The position numbers and the translations under genes are program-made. DNA of 11,053 bases from Patescibacteria group bacterium UBA5187 (GTDB lineage: Bacteria > Patescibacteriota > Minisyncoccia > Phycocordibacterales > PALSA-1337), in contig DHWH01000013.1 of assembly GCA_002413065.1 (NCBI GenBank), positions 6,535 through 17,587 of the forward strand, in the 5' to 3' direction. Shown here in pieces: positions 1 to 5,986 of this stretch (positions within the stretch are counted from its first letter, which is position 1; each line of letters opens with the position of its first letter). The notes below the pieces were generated by a model, which saw nothing but the letters and a program-made list of their open reading frames with translations, was not told the origin of the DNA and did not search any database.

Positions 1-1444
1 AGCTGTGGAAGAAACCCGCCGCAAGATCATGCGTCTGGAGATCGAACGCGAAGCTCTGAAAAAGGAAACCGACAAAGTAGCCAAGGCGCGCATGGCAACG
101 ATCGAAGAAGACATCGCCAATCTCAAGGAAGGCACTTCTGAACTCGAACTCAAATGGAAAAATGAAAAGGAAACTATTACCGACATAAAGAGAATTAAAA
201 AAGAATTGGAAGTTCTGCGAATCGAAGGGGAAAGTGCCGAAGCGCGAGCTGACTTGGCCAAAGCGGCGGAAATCCGTTATGGACGTTTACCTGCATTGGA
301 GAAAGAGCTTGAACAAAAGAACAAGCGTTTGAAAAAACTGCAGTCCTCACGCCGCATTCTCAAAGAAGAAATTACCGCAGAAGATATTGCTGCAGTTGTT
401 TCGCGTTGGACAGGAATTCCTGTTTCAAGAATGTTGGAATCCGAAGCCATCAAGCTTACGCGTATGGAACAGGAATTGGAAAAGCGCATCGTCGGCCAGC
501 ACGAAGCCGTTACAAAAATTTCAGATACGATACGCCGTTCACGTGCAGGCATCGCTGATCCGAATCGTCCGATCGGTTCGTTCATTTTCCTTGGCCCGAC
601 TGGCGTAGGAAAAACCGAACTTACAAAAAAACTCGCTGAGTTCCTCTTCAACGATGACAAGGCCTTGATCCGCGTGGATATGTCGGAATTCATGGAGAAG
701 CATTCTGTTTCAAAACTTATCGGCGCACCTCCGGGATATGTCGGGTATGAAGAATCAGGCGGTCTCACAGAAATGGTCCGCCATCGCCCATACTCGGTCA
801 TACTGTTCGATGAAATTGAAAAGGCTCACCCTGAAGTTTTCAACGTGCTTTTGCAGGTGCTCGACAATGGTCGTTTGACCGACTCGAAAGGACGCATCGT
901 CAATTTCCGCAACACGGTCATTATAATGACCTCAAACATCGGTGCACAGCATATCGAACGCATGGAGAAACTTGGATTTGCACGCAATACTGACAATCAG
1001 GACAAGGACAACTATGAGCAAGCCAAAAGCAAGACCAGCTCTGCGCTCAAAGATTATTTCCGTCCGGAATTCCTCAATCGTGTGGACGATATCATCATCT
1101 TCGACATCCTTTCGCCTGAAGCTATTCATGACATCGTTAAAATTCAAGTCGAGCAAGTCGTCAAACGTTTGTCAGAAAAGAGCATCGAGCTGGTCATCGC
1201 GCCTGCAGTTTTCGAGTATCTCGGCAAGGAAGGATACAACCCGCAATATGGCGCCCGTCCGCTTCGCCGCCTGATCCAGACGAAGATTCTCACACCAGTC
1301 GCAAATCTCCTTATCGCGCAGGAAGTTGCCAAAGGCGGAAAGATCATGATCGATATGAAAGGCGATGCATTCACATTTGAAGTCAAGAAAAAACACAAAG
1401 GAGAGAGTCCTATCATCATGTCAGAGATGTTGAGGCAGAAATAG
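1..1444 (+). CDS. clpB: ATP-dependent chaperone ClpB, 3' part (5' end outside the window)
   Basis: ClpB is a hexameric AAA+ disaggregase that pulls polypeptides out of aggregates together with the DnaK system in the cytoplasm. The frame is already open at the window edge; the first complete codon is at base 2, and the GTG at base 5 is internal. What is visible starts inside the coiled-coil middle domain (rich in E, K and L) and passes WTGIPV, which opens the second ATPase module. Then come Walker A GPTGVGKT (about 593-616), the pore loop GYVGY (about 734-748), Walker B VILFDEIEK (about 799-825), FRNTVIIMTSN, and the arginine-finger stretch FRPEFLNR (about 1059-1082). The small C-terminal domain has YGARPLRR. 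The middle domain is what separates ClpB from ClpA and ClpC. The N domain and first ATPase module lie upstream and cannot be judged. The C-terminal tail after about residue 460 of the visible part is family-variable. No terminator is evident before uvrA. Confidence 0.96.
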   Translation, partial: AVEETRRKIMRLEIEREALKKETDKVAKARMATIEEDIANLKEGTSELELKWKNEKETITDIKRIKKELEVLRIEGESAEARADLAKAAEIRYGRLPALEKELEQKNKRLKKLQSSRRILKEEITAEDIAAVVSRWTGIPVSRMLESEAIKLTRMEQELEKRIVGQHEAVTKISDTIRRSRAGIADPNRPIGSFIFLGPTGVGKTELTKKLAEFLFNDDKALIRVDMSEFMEKHSVSKLIGAPPGYVGYEESGGLTEMVRHRPYSVILFDEIEKAHPEVFNVLLQVLDNGRLTDSKGRIVNFRNTVIIMTSNIGAQHIERMEKLGFARNTDNQDKDNYEQAKSKTSSALKDYFRPEFLNRVDDIIIFDILSPEAIHDIVKIQVEQVVKRLSEKSIELVIAPAVFEYLGKEGYNPQYGARPLRRLIQTKILTPVANLLIAQEVAKGGKIMIDMKGDAFTFEVKKKHKGESPIIMSEMLRQK

Positions 1445-1447
1445 ACC

Positions 1448-1476
1448 TTGAATTCCTCCTCATTTTGTGATATATT
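1448..1476 (+). promoter_or_regulatory. Sigma-70-type promoter of uvrA, predicting a nearly leaderless mRNA
   Basis: TTGAAT (1448-1453) and TATATT (1471-1476) are separated by exactly 17 bp, and a TGA before the -10 gives an extended -10 motif. The -10 ends 9 bases before the uvrA ATG at 1486, so transcription should start about 0-3 bases before the start codon. There is no purine-rich Shine-Dalgarno site in this gap. It sits in the 41 bases between clpB and uvrA, so uvrA is probably transcribed independently. Confidence 0.72.
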
Positions 1477-1485
1477 CCGCGCATT

Positions 1486-4179
1486 ATGCCTCCTGCAGCG
1501 CGTAAAAATAGGGACAGCAAGGTAACAGGCGACGAGAAGATCGTTGTTAAGGGCGCACGTACTCACAACCTCAAAAATATCACTGTAGAGATGCCACGCA
1601 ATGCCATGATTGCCATTACGGGTCTTTCCGGTTCAGGAAAATCATCGCTTGCATTCGATACTATTTTCGCCGAAGGTCAGCGAAGATATGTCGAATCATT
1701 GTCAGCGTACGCGCGTCAATTTTTGCATAAAATGCAGAAGCCTGATGTCGATGAGATCACAGGTCTGTCTCCGGCAATTTCCATTGACCAGAAATCGCGT
1801 TCGAACAATCCTCGTTCAACCGTTGCGACTATCACGGAAATTTATGATTACATGCGTATTCTTTTTGCACGCGTAGGGAAGCCGCATTGTCTCATCTGTA
1901 ATCGTCCCATCAACCGTATTTCTAAAGAGGAGATAATGGAAACGATCTTAAAGACAGTCACGACGCGAACAACTCGCGCGAAAAAGGTTTTTGGCGTGGA
2001 TATTACCGAAGCAAAAATCCGAATTTATGCCCCGGTTGTTGTCGGCAGAAAAGGTGAGTACTATCAGATGCTCTACGACATGCTCGGTAAGGGTTATGAG
2101 CGTGTTCGTATTGATGGAAAAATACTTCGTCTGCGCGATCAGATCGTTTTGGATAAGAATAAAAAGCATGACATAGATATTCTGGTGGATGAGATATTCA
2201 TAAGTGAATTTAAAGGATCTGCCGACAATGCACGCGAACGGTTGTCTGAATCTTTGGAGCGAGCCGTTCAGGAAGCCGACGGACTCATCAGGATAGAATA
2301 TCCAGGTACGCATGCTCCTGCTGTGGTTGCGGGTGCTGGTGAAGGATCCAATCAGAGCGCGAATACAAAAACAAAAAAGAACGCAGCCGAAGAAGCTGCT
2401 GAAAACGAAACCCTCATGTCCGTAAAGTTCATGTGTCCATACGACGGCTTCTCATATCCGGAAGTCGAGCCGCGTCTCTTTTCATTCAACTCACCATATG
2501 GCGCATGTCCTGCCTGTAACGGTCTCGGTACGGAAGGATTCTTCAATGAAAATCCATGTAAGGTATGTAAGGGAGTGCGTCTGCGCGAAGAAGCGTTGCA
2601 TGTTCTCATCGATGGAAAAAATATCGTCGATATTACGAATTTGTCCATCGAAAAGGCTGTCGTATATTTCAGTGACATAAAACTGACCGAAGGTGAAAAG
2701 GAGATCGCCAAAGTTATTCTCAAAGAAATTGCAGCGCGCCTTTCATTCATGGTCAACGTTGGTATCGAATATCTGACGCTTGATCGTCGTGCACATACGC
2801 TTTCCGGGGGCGAAGCACAGCGCATCAGGTTGGCATCACAGCTCGGTTCCGGACTTGTCGGCGCATTGTATGTGCTCGATGAGCCTACTATCGGTTTGCA
2901 TCAACGCGACAATGATCGTCTGATCAGTACGCTTCTACGTCTCCGAGACATCGGCAATACTATTATTGTTGTGGAACACGATGAGGACACGATGTTCGCA
3001 TCCGACTACCTCGTAGACATAGGCCCAGGAGCCGGCGTGCACGGTGGCAAAGTCGTTGTCTCCGGATATTTGGACGAACTCCTGACCGCAAAGAAAAATA
3101 CATCGAAGTCTCTTACACTCGCGTATTTGCGAGGTGAGGAAAAAATTCCCGTACCGGAATCCCGACGCGAACCAAAGGGGAAGATCATGATTCGCGGCGG
3201 AAATGTTTTCAATATTAAAAATATGGATGTGGATGTGCCGCTCGGCTGCTTGAATGTCATCACAGGTGTATCCGGTTCAGGTAAATCTTCATTAATGTAT
3301 GAAATCTTGCATCGCAATTTGTCCGCGCGTTTGGAAATGAGACATCGTTCGAATGACGTGATCAACTGCAAGAGTTTCCAAGGGTCCGAATATATCGGAC
3401 GCGTCATTCTCATCGATCAATCAGCCATCGGTCGCACACCTCGATCAAACCCTGTCACGTACACGGGCGCTTGGACGCATGTTCGTGATCTGTTCGCCTC
3501 CGAACCGGAAGCCCGTGCGCGCGGATGGGGACCAGGACGTTTTTCATTCAATAGACCGGGTGGACGCTGTGAAGCCTGTGAAGGTAACGGAGAAATCGCC
3601 GTGGAGATGCATTTCTTGCCGACGGTATACGTGACTTGCGATGTCTGTAATGGCAAACGCTTCACCAAGGAAACATTGGAGATAAAATTCAGAAAGAAAA
3701 ATATTTATGAAGTGTTGCAGCTTACCATCGAGGAAGCATTGGAATTCTTCCAGGATATTCCTGCTGTTGAAGACCGTTTGCATACGCTCATGGAAGTGGG
3801 TCTTGGGTATGTAAAATTGGGTCAGTCCGCCACAACTCTTTCGGGCGGTGAAGCTCAGCGCGTGAAGATTTCTTCAGAGCTCTATCGTGCCCACTTACAG
3901 AAGACTATTTACCTGTTGGATGAGCCTACAGTCGGCTTGCACTATGAGGATGTAAAGAAACTGATCGACATCTTGCAGAAATTGGTTGAAAAAGGAAATA
4001 CGGTTGTGGTGATCGAGCACAATCTGGATCTGGTGAAAAATGCCGACTACGTCATCGACATTGGTCCTGAAGGCGGTGAACGCGGCGGTACTATCGTGGC
4101 AAAGGGAACTCCTGAAGATATTGCGAAGAGTGAGAAAAGTTATACGGGGAAATATTTGAAGAAGGTGTTGAGGAAATAG
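1486..4179 (+). CDS. uvrA: Excinuclease ABC subunit UvrA, lacking the insertion domain
   Basis: UvrA is the dimeric damage-recognition ATPase of nucleotide excision repair; it loads UvrB on damaged DNA. The 897 residues hold two ABC modules. Module I has Walker A GLSGSGKSS (46-54), signature LSGGEAQRIRL (from about 439) and Walker B VLDEPTIGLH (about 463-472). Module II has Walker A GVSGSGKSS (594-602), zinc cysteines C695, C698, C718 and C721, signature LSGGEAQRVKI (from 785) and LLDEPTVGLH (around D812). The UvrB-binding region (about 130-245) is present. Three things are odd. The first zinc site reads C317-P-Y-D320 where CxxC is expected, followed by an intact C341/C344. C344 is followed after only 14 residues by the CKVCKG motif (C358/C361), where typical UvrA has the insertion domain of about 110 residues. 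Residues 276-309 form an Ala/Asn/Lys/Glu-rich linker. The 1486 ATG is chosen because it sits directly after a good promoter. Confidence 0.97.
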   Translation: MPPAARKNRDSKVTGDEKIVVKGARTHNLKNITVEMPRNAMIAITGLSGSGKSSLAFDTIFAEGQRRYVESLSAYARQFLHKMQKPDVDEITGLSPAISIDQKSRSNNPRSTVATITEIYDYMRILFARVGKPHCLICNRPINRISKEEIMETILKTVTTRTTRAKKVFGVDITEAKIRIYAPVVVGRKGEYYQMLYDMLGKGYERVRIDGKILRLRDQIVLDKNKKHDIDILVDEIFISEFKGSADNARERLSESLERAVQEADGLIRIEYPGTHAPAVVAGAGEGSNQSANTKTKKNAAEEAAENETLMSVKFMCPYDGFSYPEVEPRLFSFNSPYGACPACNGLGTEGFFNENPCKVCKGVRLREEALHVLIDGKNIVDITNLSIEKAVVYFSDIKLTEGEKEIAKVILKEIAARLSFMVNVGIEYLTLDRRAHTLSGGEAQRIRLASQLGSGLVGALYVLDEPTIGLHQRDNDRLISTLLRLRDIGNTIIVVEHDEDTMFASDYLVDIGPGAGVHGGKVVVSGYLDELLTAKKNTSKSLTLAYLRGEEKIPVPESRREPKGKIMIRGGNVFNIKNMDVDVPLGCLNVITGVSGSGKSSLMYEILHRNLSARLEMRHRSNDVINCKSFQGSEYIGRVILIDQSAIGRTPRSNPVTYTGAWTHVRDLFASEPEARARGWGPGRFSFNRPGGRCEACEGNGEIAVEMHFLPTVYVTCDVCNGKRFTKETLEIKFRKKNIYEVLQLTIEEALEFFQDIPAVEDRLHTLMEVGLGYVKLGQSATTLSGGEAQRVKISSELYRAHLQKTIYLLDEPTVGLHYEDVKKLIDILQKLVEKGNTVVVIEHNLDLVKNADYVIDIGPEGGERGGTIVAKGTPEDIAKSEKSYTGKYLKKVLRK

Positions 4180-4223
4180 GAGTCTTCGCACGATTATTCA
4201 ATTTGAAGTCTCCAGGATTTTTT
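4179..4223 (+). terminator. Weak candidate intrinsic terminator after uvrA
   Basis: GGAGTCTTC (4179-4187) can pair with GAAGTCTCC (4205-4213) as nine positions with one central T-T mismatch, around a 17-base loop. A run of six T follows at 4218-4223, but four bases after the stem. The stem begins on the last base of the uvrA stop codon. The long loop, the mismatch and the offset T-run make this a weak call. Confidence 0.3.
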
Positions 4224-4333
4224 CGCAGAGATCGGGCTTTCTTCTTTCCGTACCTTCTTCATTGTGCCGAAAATTTTCGTCACGTTTGTAGAGTGACAGG
4301 GGTACAGCGTATTCTTTCCTGTGTGTTGAAGAA

Positions 4334-4352
4334 ATGACGGAAAAACCGTCAT
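4334..4352. repeat. Perfect 7-bp inverted repeat
   Basis: ATGACGG (4334-4340), five A, then CCGTCAT (4346-4352) form a perfect hairpin within the uvrA-uvrC gap. No T-run follows on the plus strand. On the minus strand it is followed only by TTCTTC, so it is a poor terminator. Its function is unknown. Confidence 0.5.
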
Positions 4353-4383
4353 AAGTCCAAGGTAGTGAAAAGAGATGTGTAGT

Positions 4384-4395
4384 GGCCGGCCGGCC
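4384..4395. repeat. 12-bp GC-only perfect palindrome GGCCGGCCGGCC
   Basis: Twelve bases that are their own reverse complement, made only of G and C, lie between AT-rich stretches in the uvrA-uvrC gap. They fall inside the start-less minus-strand frame (4198-4401). There is no evidence of function. Confidence 0.6.
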
Positions 4396-4401
4396 GCGTA
4401 T

Positions 4402-4433
4402 TTAAAATAAAAATACCGGATGAAGAATCCGGC
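4402..4433 (-). terminator. Minus-strand intrinsic terminator of the small 4471-4650 unit
   Basis: On the minus strand, CCGGAT (4432-4427), a five-base loop and ATCCGG (4421-4416) form a perfect six-bp stem, extendable by one G-T pair. It is followed by the T-rich stretch TATTTTTATTTT (4415-4404). It lies about 38 bases after the stop codon of the small minus-strand frame, as expected for its terminator. On the plus strand the hairpin has no T-tract. Confidence 0.62.
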
Positions 4434-4470
4434 AGGCCGATGCGAAAATAAAATGGTTCATGTGGAGATA

Positions 4471-4629
4471 TCAATGCCCGAAACATAAAGCGCAAATGAA
4501 GCCACTAGTTGCCAGCACCAAAAGAAAAACCAAGACCCCTCTTTCCTTCGGCGTCAGCTTATCCCGTGTCCACTTATCGAATATGGTACCGGTTTGACTT
4601 CTGGCTTTAGGAGGATCTGCATTTATCAA
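4471..4629 (-). CDS. Small putative membrane protein with C-terminal transmembrane segment (start uncertain, possibly broken)
   Basis: I do not recognise a family. The minus-strand frame is open from 4650 to the TGA at 4473-4471. The only usual start codon inside is TTG at 4629-4627, giving 52 residues and no visible Shine-Dalgarno site. The N-terminal half is polar and charged (DPPKARSQTGTIFDKWTRDK). The C-terminal half is one hydrophobic segment of about 20 residues (VLVFLLVLATSGFICALCFG) ending in His, so a single membrane anchor with its N-terminal part in the cytoplasm is likely. A minus-strand promoter (4706-4678) and terminator (4433-4402) bracket the frame, which argues for a true transcription unit. 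The ATG best placed for that promoter (4665-4663) is in the same frame but is followed by TGA as codon 5. The intact ancestral product would then be 64 residues. A nonsense mutation, a sequence error or TTG initiation are all possible. Confidence 0.45.
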   Translation of the reverse strand: MINADPPKARSQTGTIFDKWTRDKLTPKERGVLVFLLVLATSGFICALCFGH

Positions 4630-4676
4630 GTCGAAAAAAGGATCTGATTCTCATAAACTTGTCATCTTTCTGCATT

Positions 4677-4687
4677 TACAATACTCT
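4677..4687 (+). promoter_or_regulatory. Probable -10 region of the uvrC promoter
   Basis: TACAAT (4677-4682) matches the -10 consensus at five of six positions, 25 bases before the uvrC ATG. The bases 17 bp upstream are not a good -35. An alternative pairing is TTGTCA (4659-4664) with TACTCT (4682-4687) at 17 bp. Either choice gives a leader of roughly 14-20 bases containing the Shine-Dalgarno site. Confidence 0.45.
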
Positions 4688-4706
4688 TAGCCGTACAGGG
4701 AGTCAA
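4678..4706 (-). promoter_or_regulatory. Minus-strand promoter facing away from uvrC
   Basis: On the minus strand, TTGACT (4706-4701) and TATTGT (4683-4678) are exactly 17 bp apart. The predicted start is near 4671, six bases before an ATG at 4665. Its -10 overlaps the uvrC -10 on the opposite strand, and its -35 covers the bases between the uvrC Shine-Dalgarno site and ATG. Confidence 0.55.
4698..4702 (+). promoter_or_regulatory. Shine-Dalgarno site of uvrC
   Basis: GGGAG ends five bases before the ATG at 4708. It decides the start of uvrC and contrasts with the several genes here that have no leader. Confidence 0.7.
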
Positions 4707-4707
4707 T

Positions 4708-5967
4708 ATGAATATCCAACAGCTTACAAAACTCAAAATACCGGATTCGCCGGGGGTCTATACATTCAGGGACTATAAAAAACGTCCTCTGTATATAGGT
4801 CGTGCAACCGATCTGCGCAGCCGCGTCAAAAGTTATTTTTCAAATGACATCATCGAAACGCGCGGACCTCGCATAGTGGACATGATCACTAAGGCAAAAT
4901 TCCTGACGTGGCAAGAGACAAATTCCGTACTTGAAGCCGTGATCCTGGAAGCGACGCTCATCAGGCGATATCAGCCGTCATACAATGTCGACGAACGTGA
5001 TGATAAGAGTTCGCAGTACGTGATCATCACCAAGGAAGAATGGCCGCGCGTCTTTCTTGTTCGATTGCGTGATTTCGATCAATGTAAAAAGGAGGGCACA
5101 TTGCCATATGAAGTGAAAAAACAATTCGGACCGTTCATTGAAAGCGGACTCATCAAAGAAGCTCTGAAGATTTTGCGGCGACTGTTTCCATTCAGGGATA
5201 AAAAAGCCCACGACCCTCGTCGTGAGGCATTTTATCGCGCTCTCGGACGATCTCCGGAAAAAAATGAGGAGGATTCCAAGAAGCAGTATGCGCGCACCAT
5301 CAGATATTTGATCCTATTTTTTGAAGGAAAAAGCAAGAGTTTGCGCAGTCTTATTAAAAGAGAGATGAAACAATATATTCGCGAGTTGAAATTCGAAGAG
5401 GCGGGACAGAATAATAGATTATTGTATGCACTCGATCATATTAATGACATTGCCCTCATCAAACGGGAACGTGAACAGGCGGATATGGCGCCGGGTTCGA
5501 ACTCGAAAGCGGGTTCGGCGGAATTTCGCCTTGAAGCGTACGACGTTGCACACCTTTCCGGCACTCACGTGGTAGGTGCCATGACAGTTTCGATCAATGG
5601 GCAATTTGCGCCATCGGAATATCGGAAATTTAAAATAAGCCGCGATACGAATAATGACATAGCAGGTCTGACGGAAATTCTATTTCGTCGTCTCAATCAT
5701 ACCGAGTGGACATACCCGGACATTATTATCGTCGATGGAAATGAAACGCATGTCCGTGCCGCGGAAAATGTTCTCAAGGCACGGCGCATCAGCATTCCTA
5801 TCGTTGCCGTGACAAAAGACGAGCGTCATAAGGCTGACAGATTGATCGGGCATCCGGAATTGGTCGAAAGATATAAAAGAGAAATAATCGCTCTGAATGC
5901 GGAATGCCATCGCTTTGCCATTGGATATCATCGCAAGAGGCGCTCGAAGGGGATGCGCGGCAACTGA
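4708..5967 (+). CDS. uvrC: Excinuclease ABC subunit UvrC, short form without HhH domain and Fe-S cysteines
   Basis: UvrC makes the two incisions of nucleotide excision repair after UvrB is loaded. The 419 residues contain, in order, four regions. The first is the GIY-YIG nuclease (PGVYTF, then LYIGRATDLRSRV, then LEAVILEATLIRRYQPSYN). The second is a linker. The third is a UVR motif for UvrB contact (around REMKQYIRELKFEEAGQNN). The fourth is the RNase H-like nuclease, with likely acidic residues D279 (YDVAH), D317 (NNDIAG) and D343 (VDGN) and H401 (ECHRFAI). The usual DGG reads DGN. The family is normally about 600 residues. This protein stops 18 residues after H401, so the tandem helix-hairpin-helix domain is missing. 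The region after RRLFPFR (about residues 156-190), where four iron-sulfur cysteines normally lie, has none; only two Cys occur in the protein. ddl starts 20 bases downstream, so a hidden missing 3' end is unlikely. Confidence 0.93.
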   Translation: MNIQQLTKLKIPDSPGVYTFRDYKKRPLYIGRATDLRSRVKSYFSNDIIETRGPRIVDMITKAKFLTWQETNSVLEAVILEATLIRRYQPSYNVDERDDKSSQYVIITKEEWPRVFLVRLRDFDQCKKEGTLPYEVKKQFGPFIESGLIKEALKILRRLFPFRDKKAHDPRREAFYRALGRSPEKNEEDSKKQYARTIRYLILFFEGKSKSLRSLIKREMKQYIRELKFEEAGQNNRLLYALDHINDIALIKREREQADMAPGSNSKAGSAEFRLEAYDVAHLSGTHVVGAMTVSINGQFAPSEYRKFKISRDTNNDIAGLTEILFRRLNHTEWTYPDIIIVDGNETHVRAAENVLKARRISIPIVAVTKDERHKADRLIGHPELVERYKREIIALNAECHRFAIGYHRKRRSKGMRGN

Positions 5968-5974
5968 TATACGC

Positions 5975-5980
5975 TATAAT
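5975..5980 (+). promoter_or_regulatory. Consensus -10 box of ddl, predicting a leaderless mRNA
   Basis: A perfect TATAAT lies in the 19 bases between uvrC and ddl and ends six bases before the ATG at 5987. Transcription starting about seven bases after the -10 would begin on the A of the start codon. No clear -35 is seen 17 bp upstream, and no Shine-Dalgarno site fits. Confidence 0.6.
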
Positions 5981-5986
5981 AGAGAC

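Larger units (their letters stand above)
4198..4401 (-). pseudogene. Start-less open frame with coding-like composition, probable gene remnant
   Basis: Read on the minus strand, 67 codons are open between a TAA at 4404-4402 and a TGA at 4200-4198. The conceptual product is rich in charged and polar residues and looks like real protein (for example LPWTYDGFSVISSTHRKEYA near its start and RKPDLCEKILETSN at its end). No ATG, GTG or TTG occurs in it. It lies in the same frame as the small minus-strand open frame upstream (4471-4650), with a TGA and a TAA in between. The predicted minus-strand terminator at 4402-4433 directly precedes it. I do not recognise a family. It could be the 3' remnant of a decayed gene, part of a longer gene broken by mutations or assembly errors, or chance. 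A different minus-strand frame has an ATG (4352) and gives 52 residues, but its composition looks less natural. Confidence 0.33.

Noticed and set aside
277..801. A long minus-strand frame of 174 residues opposite clpB.
   Set aside because: It lies wholly opposite the conserved clpB AAA+ module and is Ser/Arg-rich, as expected of an antisense shadow.
4194..4352. A minus-strand ATG frame of 52 residues in the uvrA-uvrC gap.
   Set aside because: It has no ribosome site or promoter, and the overlapping start-less frame has more protein-like composition.
4471..4665. UGA read as an amino acid (Gracilibacteria- or Mycoplasma-type code) to rescue the small minus-strand ORF.
   Set aside because: uvrC, the 135-residue gene and the small ORF itself end in TGA, and no recognised gene in the window has an internal in-frame TGA.
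5897..5986. An upstream in-frame ATG would extend Ddl by 30 residues.
   Set aside because: The extension lies inside uvrC, resembles no part of Ddl, and the TATAAT at 5975-5980 points to the ATG at 5987.
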